A program made the position numbers and the translations under genes. The notes below the pieces were generated by a model. It did no database searches. It was not told where the DNA came from and saw only the letters and a list, made by a program, of their open reading frames with translations. DNA of 39,494 nt from a virus. Of the stretch, positions 7,981 through 15,529 are shown piece after piece; within the stretch, counting starts at the first letter, position 1, and the number at the start of each line of letters is the position of its first letter. The stretch is taken from positions 1 to 39,494 of IMG/VR virus record IMGVR_UViG_3300006352_000006. One strand, written 5' to 3'.

Positions 7981-9944
7981 CGGATCGCACCCAGTGCGTG
8001 TGACGGGCGCGCGCGCTGCCCATCGAAGCCGGTTGATCCAGCGTTCGGGCGAGCCGCTTCTTTGGCTTGATGCTTTGTGACCGCCATCGCGATCCGATAT
8101 CCGTCGAGGTAGACGTTGTTTGTGGCCTGAAAGACTTTGTCTGCCGCCGGGGCGACGAATTTGCTACCGGCGGGCTGTTCGGGATCGGCGAAAGTAAACT
8201 TCGCAATGCCGAGTCCCGTCATCGAGTTAAGACCGGCGATGACCGTGTTGAGGACGGTCTGAAAACTACGCAGCAACGCCCGGCCAAATAACCCGATCGC
8301 GCCCATGATGTCGCCATTGAAGAGTTTTCGAACCGCGTCGCCGATGTCTTTGAAATTGGCGAACAATGCCGAATTAATTTCCTTCCAATTATTATAGACA
8401 AGCCACCCGACCGTGGCGATGGCGGCGATGGCGAGGCCGACTGGACCCAGCGCGGCGACGACGTAACGGAACAGCATCGGCAGATAGCCGAGACCGCCAC
8501 GCAGGATTGAGAGACCAACACCGACCGCGCGGAACGCTGGGACAAGGTTGCGGATCAGCAGCAAGCCCCGCAGGCCCGCGGTTAGCAACGTCAGCGATCC
8601 CCCGACGACGGCCGCTACGGATACGAGCGCGAACCCACCGACAGCGATTTTTGTAAACGTCGGATTGGCCGTGATAAACGCGTTTAGGCGGTTCATTACG
8701 GCAAGGGCCATTTCGAGCCCTTTTACATAATAGGGCAAGATGACCTGCCCGATTTTCAGCTTAAGGTCAGCTTCGCGCTTTTCGAGGTCAAATTCTTTGC
8801 CGGAAGCGCGACCGCCAGCAGCCCGGTAGCTCTGATCGATGCCGCGGGACCGATTGAATGCCTCTCGCGACCGAAGGATTGTCGGCAGTTGCTTGTCGAT
8901 AAGATTGAACATCGCGCCGCCGGTACGCCCGAAAATCTTCGCGTTTTCGATGACGCGCTGTTGCGGATCGATGCCCATACGAGCGTACATCGGGAGCACT
9001 TGATTGCGGTAATAATCGACGGGATCGGAGCCGAATTGCTGGGCATTTACCATTGGATTGCCAGTGAACTGCTTGATGCCACCCTGGTTGTTCCAGATGA
9101 TCTTGGAACCGTCCCACAATCCATTTTTAACCAGCTCGTGCGCGATCTGATTTGGTACGCGAACAATGCCGTTCATACGGTTGAAGGCGGTCATCAGGGC
9201 GTTGCCCGCCGTACTCCCCTTCATTTCGCCGATGATCGGCTCCAAGTCGGCGAAAAGCGAAAGGTTGCTCAGCGAGAGCGCGGATGATCCGCCCCGCGCC
9301 ATAAACTGCCGATACTGCGTGAAATCGACGTTGCCGCCAGACGATTGCACCGCGCGAAATCCTGCGTCAAGCAGCTCGCCGAAACGTCGGGGGCTGCGCA
9401 GCCCTCCCGCCTGTTCGACAAACCGTAGCATGTCCATCGTCTTGGTTTCCGTCGCCTCGCGCGACCGTTCGTCAAGCCCGCGCGAAGCAAAGGTCATGCG
9501 CGCCATCATCGGCGCTGCCATTTTCGCGGCCGAAAGCTGTTCCGGTACGGTCTTGGCACCGGATTCGCGGAACACGCCCTGCGCTTCGATGAAATAGCGC
9601 AGCATATCGCGCTGCGACGCGCCCATGATGTGTTGCGCTTCGACGAACTTTTGCGCGTCGCGCATGGCGACATCGCCCATGCCAAACTGTTGCAGGCGAC
9701 CGAGCAAGATTTCGTACTTTTTGGCTTCTTCGAGCGGCCCCTTGAACAACGCCAGCCCGCCAAGGCCAGCGCCGGTCATGATACCGCCGATCGCCGCCAT
9801 CTTGCCGATCGACTTCAATCGTGCTTCAAGGGCTTTCGCATCGGCGTCGGTCGACTTGAAATGGCGGGCCATCATCTGGAGACCGCGCGTTACGTTCTCG
9901 ACCAGCGAGACTTTCACCGCAATCTTGTAGGCTTCGATCGACAT
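7977..9944 (-). CDS. Tail tape measure protein
   Basis: At 655 aa this is the longest tail gene. It has the expected mix: an N-terminal charged helical region (residues 1-75), a Gly/Ala-rich hydrophobic stretch near 50-65, and a strongly hydrophobic block of several potential membrane segments at about 425-515 (KIAVGGFALVSVAAVVGGSL, then a Leu-rich run, then AALGPVGLAIAAIATVGWL). Tape measures set tail length and enter the host envelope at injection. GGAGG lies just upstream of the ATG. The gene lies before the gp43-like protein and the hub, the standard myophage order. The CATG at its start also gives an ATG on the plus strand. Confidence 0.87.
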   Translation of the reverse strand: MSIEAYKIAVKVSLVENVTRGLQMMARHFKSTDADAKALEARLKSIGKMAAIGGIMTGAGLGGLALFKGPLEEAKKYEILLGRLQQFGMGDVAMRDAQKFVEAQHIMGASQRDMLRYFIEAQGVFRESGAKTVPEQLSAAKMAAPMMARMTFASRGLDERSREATETKTMDMLRFVEQAGGLRSPRRFGELLDAGFRAVQSSGGNVDFTQYRQFMARGGSSALSLSNLSLFADLEPIIGEMKGSTAGNALMTAFNRMNGIVRVPNQIAHELVKNGLWDGSKIIWNNQGGIKQFTGNPMVNAQQFGSDPVDYYRNQVLPMYARMGIDPQQRVIENAKIFGRTGGAMFNLIDKQLPTILRSREAFNRSRGIDQSYRAAGGRASGKEFDLEKREADLKLKIGQVILPYYVKGLEMALAVMNRLNAFITANPTFTKIAVGGFALVSVAAVVGGSLTLLTAGLRGLLLIRNLVPAFRAVGVGLSILRGGLGYLPMLFRYVVAALGPVGLAIAAIATVGWLVYNNWKEINSALFANFKDIGDAVRKLFNGDIMGAIGLFGRALLRSFQTVLNTVIAGLNSMTGLGIAKFTFADPEQPAGSKFVAPAADKVFQATNNVYLDGYRIAMAVTKHQAKEAARPNAGSTGFDGQRARPSHALGAIR

Positions 9945-10167
9945 GAAAACCTCCCGTAAATTGCAGTTGTGGTTGGCGGATCAGAGCCCAGCGTTTGACC
10001 GCCCCAGCCTTTATCGGCGGACGGTCCGCGCAGAGCCCAAGGGCGTCACCGGATGGGACGCCGTCCTGCTGGCGATGGTGTCGATGTTTCTGTGCTTCGT
10101 CGGTCTGGCCGGGTTGCTCGTCGGCTTGTTCGTGCTTGGCGTGATGATCTCGGTGTTTGCTGGCTAA
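9943..10167 (+). CDS. Small membrane protein on the opposite strand within the tail cluster
   Basis: The 74-aa frame fills the gap between the tape measure and the next minus-strand gene. Residues about 40-72 form a strongly hydrophobic helix (LLAMVSMFLCFVGLAGLLVG), preceded by a basic segment, so an inner-membrane anchor with a cytoplasmic N-terminus is likely. Third codon positions are strongly G/C in this frame, and the minus strand has no usable start in the gap. The ATG shares its CATG with the tape-measure start, but no good Shine-Dalgarno is visible and a later TTG start is possible. The stop overlaps the stop of the convergent gene by 4 bp. Function unknown; a moron-type or lysis-related role is only a guess. 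Confidence 0.5.
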   Translation: MKTSRKLQLWLADQSPAFDRPSLYRRTVRAEPKGVTGWDAVLLAMVSMFLCFVGLAGLLVGLFVLGVMISVFAG

Positions 10168-10658
10168 CTGGTCACCACACGGTCGTAACCGAGGCTTGGA
10201 TGCACCAAGTCGCCGCCGATGATGCCGGCGACCACCGCGCCGCCCAGCTCTGCCAGGATTACATCGTGATTGCGTTCGGCTGCGGGGCCTAGCACCGGTC
10301 GCGGCGGAATGTGTTCGGTGCCGAATTCCTGATAAACCATCACGTCGTCATCCGAACCGATTTCCGCCTCCAGATCGGCTACGCGGTGCGATATGCCATC
10401 CCTCAAACCGCCGGTCCGCAGAAGCGGATCGTCCGGCGTGAAACCAAGCCGCTCGCGTTCTTCTTTCGTCGATTCTGCCAGTTCCGGCCATGCGCCGAAT
10501 GGGCCAACACCGGGCTGATATACCCCGAACTCGCTTTTTGCGGTGGCCTCAATGCGCTTTGCGACGCGCTCCAGCGCTGCGGTTCCCGCCTTGTGGATAG
10601 CGACCTCGCGGCTGGCGAAGTGCAGGGCGGCTTCCAGCAGAGAAAGGTCCACGGTCAA
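10164..10658 (-). CDS. HK97 gp10-like tail completion/virion morphogenesis protein
   Basis: The 164-aa protein has the layout of HK97-gp10-like or Mu gpG-like tail-completion proteins: an N-terminal helix, then WPELAESTKEERERLGF, a LLRTGGLRDGISHRV block (about 80-94), then VYQEFGTEHIPPRPVLGPA (about 108-126). The PPRP motif is typical of the C-terminal conserved part. Such proteins normally sit with the neck genes upstream of the sheath. Here the gene stands alone next to the tape measure, downstream of the accessory island, so the local order looks rearranged. Its stop overlaps the convergent small membrane gene. Confidence 0.7.
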   Translation of the reverse strand: MTVDLSLLEAALHFASREVAIHKAGTAALERVAKRIEATAKSEFGVYQPGVGPFGAWPELAESTKEERERLGFTPDDPLLRTGGLRDGISHRVADLEAEIGSDDDVMVYQEFGTEHIPPRPVLGPAAERNHDVILAELGGAVVAGIIGGDLVHPSLGYDRVVTS

Positions 10659-10705
10659 ATCGCCAATTTAGATGGTTTAACACGATCTCGCGTCCGGCGT
10701 ATATG

Positions 10706-10736
10706 CAAAAACGGCGGCCCGAGAGGACCGCCGTTT
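10706..10736 (-). terminator. Strong (possibly bidirectional) intrinsic terminator after the antirepressor gene
   Basis: A perfect 9-bp stem AAACGGCGG/CCGCCGTTT (10709-10717 with 10728-10736) surrounds a 10-nt loop. On the minus strand it ends in TTTTTGC. It lies 20 nt past the antirepressor stop, so it closes the minus-strand part of the accessory island. Confidence 0.82.
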
Positions 10737-10755
10737 CATTTCCAGCCCAAAGGTG

Positions 10756-11475
10756 TCAGGCGTTCGGCATCGCCGACGGGCTGATAATGCGGTGCAGCCG
10801 CGCCAACCCCTTGCCGGTGACCAACGGAGTAACGCTGCGCTGCAAGCCCTTTTGCGGGTGCTCCCAGCTTCCGATTTTGACGTCGAGCAACCCGGCTGTG
10901 ATTTTGTCCTGATAGGGCTCGCCGACACGGGTTACCCAGCCCATCTCGCGCAGCCGTTGTAAAAGCCGGTTGCGCCCCGTTCCCAGCAGCTTCGCAGCCT
11001 GGCTGATGCTGATCGCGTCCGGCGCGACCTCGACTTGTTCGGCAAATGCGACTTTTGGGGCATCCGCCTGCACCTTTGCTTCGAGCGCGGCCGATTTCTC
11101 GCTTTCGTCGGCCAGCGCGCGCAACGCGGAGGCGAAGTCCTTTGGCAGGACGAACGCGGGCACCGCCGCTTCAAGTTCCTGCCAGCGATCGATGATCCTG
11201 GCGCGGAGTTCGAGCTTGTACCCAGATACGAGGATCAGGGTTTCGCGTTTGGGGAGATTGAAGCAGGGACGGCTTTCTCCGTTCCCTCCACGATAGACGC
11301 CCTCAAATTTGAGGAGGCCCCCTTCGCCATGGAGTTGCACCAACATTTCGCGAATGTCGCGCATGACGTTGTCGTGCCGCTTGTCGCAAAGATCTGCGAT
11401 TTCGCGGCTCGACATGGTGTGCGTTTCAGCGCCCCCGCCAAAGGCGCTGAGCGACGTTTGCGATGCGGCGGCCAT
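10756..11475 (-). CDS. Rha-family / KilAC-domain phage antirepressor
   Basis: The start at 11475 gives 239 aa; it follows GAGGA and shares a base with the previous stop (TAATG). The longer in-frame ATG upstream would overlap the neighbour by about 100 nt. The N-terminus (THTMSSREIADLCDKRHDNVMRDI, about 19-42) with GGNGESRPCFNLPKRETL and LVSGY matches the Rha domain of phage regulators. The C-terminal half, with SISQAAKLLGTGRNRLLQRLREMGW (about 160-184) and a final ITPLVTGKGLARL-like stretch, matches the KilA-C antirepressor domain. Such two-domain proteins lift repression by C1-type repressors. Here it lies far from the immunity region, in an island inside the tail module and followed by a strong terminator. 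Confidence 0.88.
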   Translation of the reverse strand: MAAASQTSLSAFGGGAETHTMSSREIADLCDKRHDNVMRDIREMLVQLHGEGGLLKFEGVYRGGNGESRPCFNLPKRETLILVSGYKLELRARIIDRWQELEAAVPAFVLPKDFASALRALADESEKSAALEAKVQADAPKVAFAEQVEVAPDAISISQAAKLLGTGRNRLLQRLREMGWVTRVGEPYQDKITAGLLDVKIGSWEHPQKGLQRSVTPLVTGKGLARLHRIISPSAMPNA

Positions 11476-11783
11476 TATGCGGTCCTCAACGCGAAGGAGA
11501 GGACAACCACGTTCGAGGCCTCGGCGAGGACTTGATAGCGAAGCTCCTTTGACCACCACCGGTGCCTCAACGCGCATCGTTCGTAGGCGGCGGTCCCCGG
11601 CTCTAGCGTTGCCAGCTCGGCAGCACTCCCGCGACAGTGCAAAATGGCCTCATCAACGTCCGACATTCCCGCGTGATATTCTGTGCCGATGTCGCGGCCA
11701 TCATCCCAGCACCGGAAGTCGATCAGGTGCTCGACGTTAGGGTTGGCGGCGCGTGCCGGGAACTGTAGTAGATTCGAAGCCAT
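11475..11783 (-). CDS. Hypothetical protein upstream of the antirepressor
   Basis: The 102-aa frame has AGGAGA about 6 nt before its ATG, and its TAA overlaps the antirepressor ATG, so the two are probably one transcript. No family is recognised. The protein is soluble-looking, with a Trp/Arg-rich stretch (CALRHRWWSKELRY, about 71-84) and a hydrophobic C-terminal strand (VVVLSFALRTA). It is the first minus-strand gene of the accessory island, divergent from the ribbon-helix-helix gene. Confidence 0.65.
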   Translation of the reverse strand: MASNLLQFPARAANPNVEHLIDFRCWDDGRDIGTEYHAGMSDVDEAILHCRGSAAELATLEPGTAAYERCALRHRWWSKELRYQVLAEASNVVVLSFALRTA

Positions 11784-11854
11784 GACGATCTCCTAGAGGG
11801 TCGTTGCGGTTAGGAGCGGCGCGGGGAGTGCAAGTCCCTTGCGCCGTTCTGCAT

Positions 11855-11905
11855 TTGGGGTTAAACCCAATTTATGAGCGGGTCAACAAAAAACGTTAAA
11901 CCTAA
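11855..11905. promoter_or_regulatory. Candidate operator/promoter region between divergent island genes
   Basis: The arms TTGGG and CCCAA (11855-11859, 11866-11870) flank a 6-nt spacer just before the ribbon-helix-helix start. The 11-mer GTTAAACCYAA occurs at 11860 and again at 11895, 35 bp apart, the second copy inside the gene. TTGCGC (11839-11844) with TTAAAC (11861-11866) at 16-nt spacing could be a sigma70-type promoter whose transcript would begin at or next to the ATG. Autoregulation by the ribbon-helix-helix protein is inference. Confidence 0.35.
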
Positions 11906-12065
11906 AAGAGGCCGCCCGGCGACGGGAAAAGACCCTCTAATTGGTGTTCGATTCCCGCCTGCACTGACGGCCGAGCTTGACGCTGCCGCAGAGCGGGACG
12001 GTATCAGTCGATCTGAAGCCGTTCGCCGCCTTGTGGAGGCTGGACTTTCCGCTGAGACGAAGTAG
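11874..12065 (+). CDS. Ribbon-helix-helix (Arc/CopG-type) DNA-binding protein
   Basis: The 63-aa protein has a basic N-terminal tail (KPKRGRPATGKDP, about 9-21), a beta strand IGVRFPP and two helices (LTAELDAAAERDG, SRSEAVRRLVEAGL). This is the standard ribbon-helix-helix fold used by small phage and plasmid repressors. No clear Shine-Dalgarno precedes the ATG, so leaderless translation is possible. It is followed 27 nt later by the lipoprotein gene on the same strand, and repeated GTTAAACC elements flank its start. It probably regulates its own operon or the divergent antirepressor genes (inference). Confidence 0.8.
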   Translation: MSGSTKNVKPKRGRPATGKDPLIGVRFPPALTAELDAAAERDGISRSEAVRRLVEAGLSAETK

Positions 12066-12092
12066 CGTCGCGCCCCGATCGGGGAGAGAATT

Positions 12093-12779
12093 ATGCGGCC
12101 GTGGCTCTTAGTCGGCGTTTTATTGCTCGGTGCTTGCGACCTTGTTGCAGAAACCGAAACGAACGAAGCACTCTTCAACCCCGTAAACGAGCTTAGCCCC
12201 GCGCACCGCCGAGAGTTCACCGGGAGTGAGAACGGAGATTTAAGCGGCGATTTGGCCCGTATCGAAATACCCGTGTCAAAAATCGAAGCGGACCATCTTG
12301 CGGATCGCTCGTGTCCAGAAACCGCGCAAGAATGTGATGAAAATGCTGCGTTTCTACAAAAGATTTTTGCCGCCTACCCTGACGTCCGAAAAGTGCGCTT
12401 TAATCCACCTTCAGATATTCGTGATGACCCCGAGTCAATGACGCTCTACCGCACTGATTTTTATTCAGGTCTCTTTTTCGCCAAACAGATTAAGCTGGCT
12501 AATGGACAAACCTTGTTCGATTTTCTCACCCGCTGCTCTAAATCGGTAGATCCTGTCACATCGGCTGAAGTTTCTACGCGTTCCACCTTGAGAACGGATT
12601 GGGAACTTCAATTCTTCCCGGTTCTTCGATCCAAGGCAAATCGGTCTAGCACAGAACTCAATCTGCTGTACGAGCGAAAGGGAAGCGCGCTCATCGCCCG
12701 TAGTCAACTTTTCTCCGCACATGCTTTGACGCAGCCGACATTCATGGATGACCATGGAGTCGAGTGCTGGAAAAATTAG
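12093..12779 (+). CDS. Predicted outer-envelope lipoprotein (moron candidate)
   Basis: The 228-aa protein starts MRPWLLVGVLLLGACDL: a short signal peptide with a lipobox LGAC and Cys15 as the acylation site. Asp at +2 would favour inner-membrane retention under the Escherichia coli rule, but that rule is not certain in this host. The mature part is soluble, with three further Cys residues near SCPETAQECDE (about 73-83) and LTRCSKS, plus one close to the C-terminus. No family is recognised. The DNA is visibly AT-richer than its surroundings, and it is the opposite strand to the tail genes, which suggests independent acquisition. It ends in a 4-bp stop overlap with the chaperone extension. Superinfection exclusion by a lipoprotein, as known for T5 Llp, is a possible analogy only. 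Confidence 0.75.
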   Translation: MRPWLLVGVLLLGACDLVAETETNEALFNPVNELSPAHRREFTGSENGDLSGDLARIEIPVSKIEADHLADRSCPETAQECDENAAFLQKIFAAYPDVRKVRFNPPSDIRDDPESMTLYRTDFYSGLFFAKQIKLANGQTLFDFLTRCSKSVDPVTSAEVSTRSTLRTDWELQFFPVLRSKANRSSTELNLLYERKGSALIARSQLFSAHALTQPTFMDDHGVECWKN

Positions 12780-13326
12780 CCTTCTTCCTCAAATTGCATT
12801 GTTTTTAGATTGAATTTTCGACCTTCGAAAATCGAAAATTGCACAGCCATAGCTGCCCGCAACTCTGGATCAATCTGAAACGCGACATCGAAAGGGATAC
12901 CGTTTCGAACGAGCCACAGGCACTCGCTCAAATCGGCATCCCTCAGGAGTTTTTTACGGTGCCATCCTTGGCGGGGCCATCGACCATGAAGTTTTCATAG
13001 ACCCCACGCTGCGCAGCCTCGTTGCCTTCATCGCCGAGCTGCGCATACAGCGCACGAAGCTCACCTTCCGAGCCTGGCGTAACGACGGGATTGCCATCGA
13101 TCGCAGCGACGAATTTGAGATGATACACCTCAGCCAGATAGACTTGATTGGCTTCGCCGCCGTTGCCGCTGCCCGCCGCCTTGGCAAAGTCCAGATTGGC
13201 GAGCGGCGATGGCTTGCGCAGCGAGATTACTCGCCCGAGCGCGTCGGTGACATCGACACTCTTGGCGGCCGCGCGCACGATCAGCGCGCTCGGGCTCGGC
13301 GCATTCTGCATTTCTTCGGTGGTCAT
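12776..13326 (-). CDS. Tail assembly chaperone, full-length product of -1 frameshift (gpE+E' type)
   Basis: Zero-frame reading from 13326 reaches the heptamer A-AAA-AAC (12955-12949), then a TGA three codons on. A -1 slip there continues in an open frame for 57 more residues (LLRDADLSEC..., with NGIPFDVAFQIDPELRAAMA in the middle, ending MQFEEEG) to a TAA at 12776. This is the conserved arrangement of tail-assembly chaperones between the tube/tube-like gene and the tape measure (P2 gpE/E', lambda gpG/GT). The extension is AT-richer than the zero-frame part. The slip site fits the X-XXY-YYZ rule exactly. The frameshift itself is predicted, not shown. Confidence 0.82.
12943..13326 (-). CDS. Tail assembly chaperone, short zero-frame product
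   Basis: The 127-aa protein starts at MTTEEMQNAP, 2 nt after the tube stop; an upstream in-frame ATG would run through the tube gene. The middle (DVTDALGRVISLRKPSPLANLDFAKAAG, about 26-53) and the YLAEVYHL segment resemble short chaperone proteins that coat the tape measure during tail assembly. The slippery heptamer lies three codons before the stop, so both this form and the longer fusion should be made. Confidence 0.8.
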   Translation of the reverse strand: MTTEEMQNAPSPSALIVRAAAKSVDVTDALGRVISLRKPSPLANLDFAKAAGSGNGGEANQVYLAEVYHLKFVAAIDGNPVVTPGSEGELRALYAQLGDEGNEAAQRGVYENFMVDGPAKDGTVKNS

Positions 13327-13328
13327 GA

Positions 13329-13763
13329 TCACGCCTGCTTGATGCGGCGGCCAGCCATGAAGCTGACGGCCTGGTTGACGGACTTGTCGGCGCTCCATTC
13401 ACCTGGATCGTCGAACTTGAGCAGCACCCGCTCGTAACGGAACTGCGACACGCCGCCGCCGGGTTCAACGATGGTCTGCTGCATCGTCGCCTGCGGCTCA
13501 TCGGCACCGGCGTAATAGTTGCGCTCCAGCTGCTCGAAATAGTTGTCGAGTTCGGGCCCGCGGCGCTCCAGCTTGAAGTTGCCGGACCAGCCATCATAGA
13601 AACGCAGATTGTCGGTCGTGCCGTCGAGCGGCTTGATGCGCTGGTCGGTCGTGTCCTGCTTCGCCATGAAGCCGGTCACCTTACCAAGGCGCAGCGGGGT
13701 GCCGTCGGGGAGGATGACCGCGATGGTGACGTCGCGGCCGATCGAATAGCCGTTCTGGGGCAT
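13329..13763 (-). CDS. Tail tube protein
   Basis: The 144-aa protein directly follows the sheath gene, the normal tube position in contractile phages. The sequence opens with GYSIGRDVTIAVILPDGTPLRL, has a GFMAKQDTTDQRIKPLDG segment and a NFKLERRGPELDNYFEQLE stretch, all strand-loop-helix patterns usual for tube subunits. It forms the inner conduit through which DNA passes. Its stop is 2 nt from the chaperone start, so the two are translationally linked. Confidence 0.85.
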   Translation of the reverse strand: MPQNGYSIGRDVTIAVILPDGTPLRLGKVTGFMAKQDTTDQRIKPLDGTTDNLRFYDGWSGNFKLERRGPELDNYFEQLERNYYAGADEPQATMQQTIVEPGGGVSQFRYERVLLKFDDPGEWSADKSVNQAVSFMAGRRIKQA

Positions 13764-13804
13764 GACTTAGGACTCCTGAAACTAGGGACGGGCGCGGCGC
13801 GGCG

Positions 13805-15337
13805 TCAGATCAGCGACGCGGTGACGCGGACCGATTGACCGCCTTCTACGTTCAACAGCAGCTTGGTGATGACCGAAAGATAGGTCACCCGAACGTCGGC
13901 CTGGAGATAGCCCAGAGCAACGCGCGACTGCGGGTTGTTGGCATTGTTCATCTGCACCGAGAACGGCGGTTTGGTCGGATCGGAGACGTCGCCGATCATG
14001 CCCTGCTGCCAAAGGTTGCCGAGGAAGGCATTGAGCGTCGCCATCGCTTGGTTGCGCGCGGTGGGGCTTTGCAGGCGACCGATGTAGATGCCCATTCCCG
14101 CGTTGAGCGTGTAGGCGAGATAGTTGGTCAGGCGCGGGTAATTGTCGCCGTTGATGACCGCGTTGGACGACGTGTTGCAGCCCAGCCGGACGCCAAACTG
14201 CGCGCCTGCGGGGATCGGATTCGCGATGACATCGATCCCGGCTTGCGCCAGCGTTTGGAGATCGGCGGTGCTATACGTCGCGTTCTGGTAGCTCTTTTGC
14301 GTGCCCAGAATGCCGTAAAGCGGTTTGTTGAGGCTCGACTGTTCCGGCGAAAGCGCAGACAGGCGACCCGCGACGAAGCCCTGCGGCGAAATCAGGCGAA
14401 CCTGATTGTTGACCGTGTCCTGAAAATAGCACCAATCCCCGAACATCAGCTTCATGGTGTAGCTGTCGATCGCGGCAGTGGATTTGGCGGTGACGGCACC
14501 GGCGATCGTATCGCCCGACGGCCCCGTCGCGACCATATAGACACCTTCGGACAAGCCGAACGCGACCTGCGTGGTCCACGTCGTGCTGTCATCGGCATCG
14601 GCGAGCATCGCGACTGACGCGCCAGTCGAGCGCAGCGCGTACATGCCCTTGCGCGGCGTCGTGTCCTGGCCGATCAGAACCGTGCTGGTGATCGTGGTCG
14701 CACCGTCTGTGCCGCCGGCGAGCGGGGTCGTTGCCGCAGTCGGCGCAGTGGTGCTGGCACCGGCGGTGGCAACAACAAGCTGCGACGGGCCGCGCAGGCC
14801 CGACGACCCGGCGTTGATCGCAGCGGTGATCGCAACCCAAACCGCATTGCCGGTGAGGCCAGCCGCGATATTGTCGAACACCTCGGGCACGAGGCCGGGA
14901 AGCGTGACGGTCGCTTTCCAGCTATTCGCCTGGCTGCCCGGTGCGAGCGTGACCTGAATCGCGTTGCCGAGCGTGCCGGTATATTTCGCGGTGATCGTCA
15001 CGCCGCTCGTACCGATCGCAGCGGTCGCTGCGGCGTCGGTGCCGTCGGTCACGCGAACGCACCGCATATTGTTCGCGCCGTTGAGAACTGCGGCCCAAAC
15101 GGCGGTGCCCAGATCGTATTTCCGGGCTTGCACGTTGCCGAATTTCTGGACGAAGTCGGCCAGGCTACCGACGATCGTCGGCGCGTTGACGGGCCCCCAT
15201 TGCGCCGTGCCGACGATGCCGAGGATGTTGGTCGGCTGCCCGTTGATGAAATTCTCGGACGGCGGGACGATCTGGGTGTAAACGTCAGGGACGTAGAGCG
15301 CGCTGGTATTGATCGCGCCTTGCTGGAAAACGGGCAT
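13805..15337 (-). CDS. Tail sheath protein
   Basis: The 510-aa protein is typical in size and sequence for sheath subunits (Mu gpL/P2 gpFI class). The N-terminus has VYTQIVPPSENFINGQPTNI and LGIVGTAQWGPVNAP, the early conserved region. The centre contains a Ser/Thr/Ala-rich insertion, and the C-terminal part has GMGIYIGRLQSPTARNQAMA and NFL-like helices before VRVTYLSVITKLLLNVEGGQ at the end. It contracts at infection and defines the virus as a myovirus. A 55-aa gene lies immediately upstream and the tube gene 41 nt downstream. Confidence 0.93.
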   Translation of the reverse strand: MPVFQQGAINTSALYVPDVYTQIVPPSENFINGQPTNILGIVGTAQWGPVNAPTIVGSLADFVQKFGNVQARKYDLGTAVWAAVLNGANNMRCVRVTDGTDAAATAAIGTSGVTITAKYTGTLGNAIQVTLAPGSQANSWKATVTLPGLVPEVFDNIAAGLTGNAVWVAITAAINAGSSGLRGPSQLVVATAGASTTAPTAATTPLAGGTDGATTITSTVLIGQDTTPRKGMYALRSTGASVAMLADADDSTTWTTQVAFGLSEGVYMVATGPSGDTIAGAVTAKSTAAIDSYTMKLMFGDWCYFQDTVNNQVRLISPQGFVAGRLSALSPEQSSLNKPLYGILGTQKSYQNATYSTADLQTLAQAGIDVIANPIPAGAQFGVRLGCNTSSNAVINGDNYPRLTNYLAYTLNAGMGIYIGRLQSPTARNQAMATLNAFLGNLWQQGMIGDVSDPTKPPFSVQMNNANNPQSRVALGYLQADVRVTYLSVITKLLLNVEGGQSVRVTASLI

Positions 15338-15349
15338 TGCGGGGCTCCT

Positions 15350-15517
15350 TTACGAGGCGCTGGCGGTGTCGGGCTTGGGCTTTGCAGGCGGGGCAGGATC
15401 ATCGACGGTGACCACGAAGGCAGCCTGTTCGGATTCGAGGATCTCAGCGATGGTGGAGGGTTCAGTGATGCTGTCGCCGACGACACGGTCGCCGAACGCC
15501 TGGATGACGCGGAGCAT
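15350..15517 (-). CDS. Small hypothetical protein before the sheath gene
   Basis: The 55-aa frame from the ATG at 15517 follows AAGGA and ends 12 nt before the sheath ATG; AAAGGAG, at the stop codon, doubles as the sheath ribosome site. The first 30 residues (MLRVIQAFGDRV, then TIAEILESEQA) look folded, and the tail is Pro/Lys-rich. A short gene in this place is common in Mu-like tail modules, but no specific family is recognised. Confidence 0.65.
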   Translation of the reverse strand: MLRVIQAFGDRVVGDSITEPSTIAEILESEQAAFVVTVDDPAPPAKPKPDTASAS

Positions 15518-15529
15518 GAGACGTTCCTT

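Noticed and set aside
12465-12755. Minus-strand frame of 96 codons antisense to the lipoprotein
   Set aside because: The lipoprotein has a signal peptide and lipobox, whereas the antisense frame shows no such features.
12814-12832. Perfect hairpin ATTTTCGA-CCT-TCGAAAAT as a terminator of the lipoprotein gene
   Set aside because: No T-run follows on the plus strand and the hairpin is AT-rich. It lies inside the frameshift extension of the chaperone. It may be chance in AT-rich DNA.
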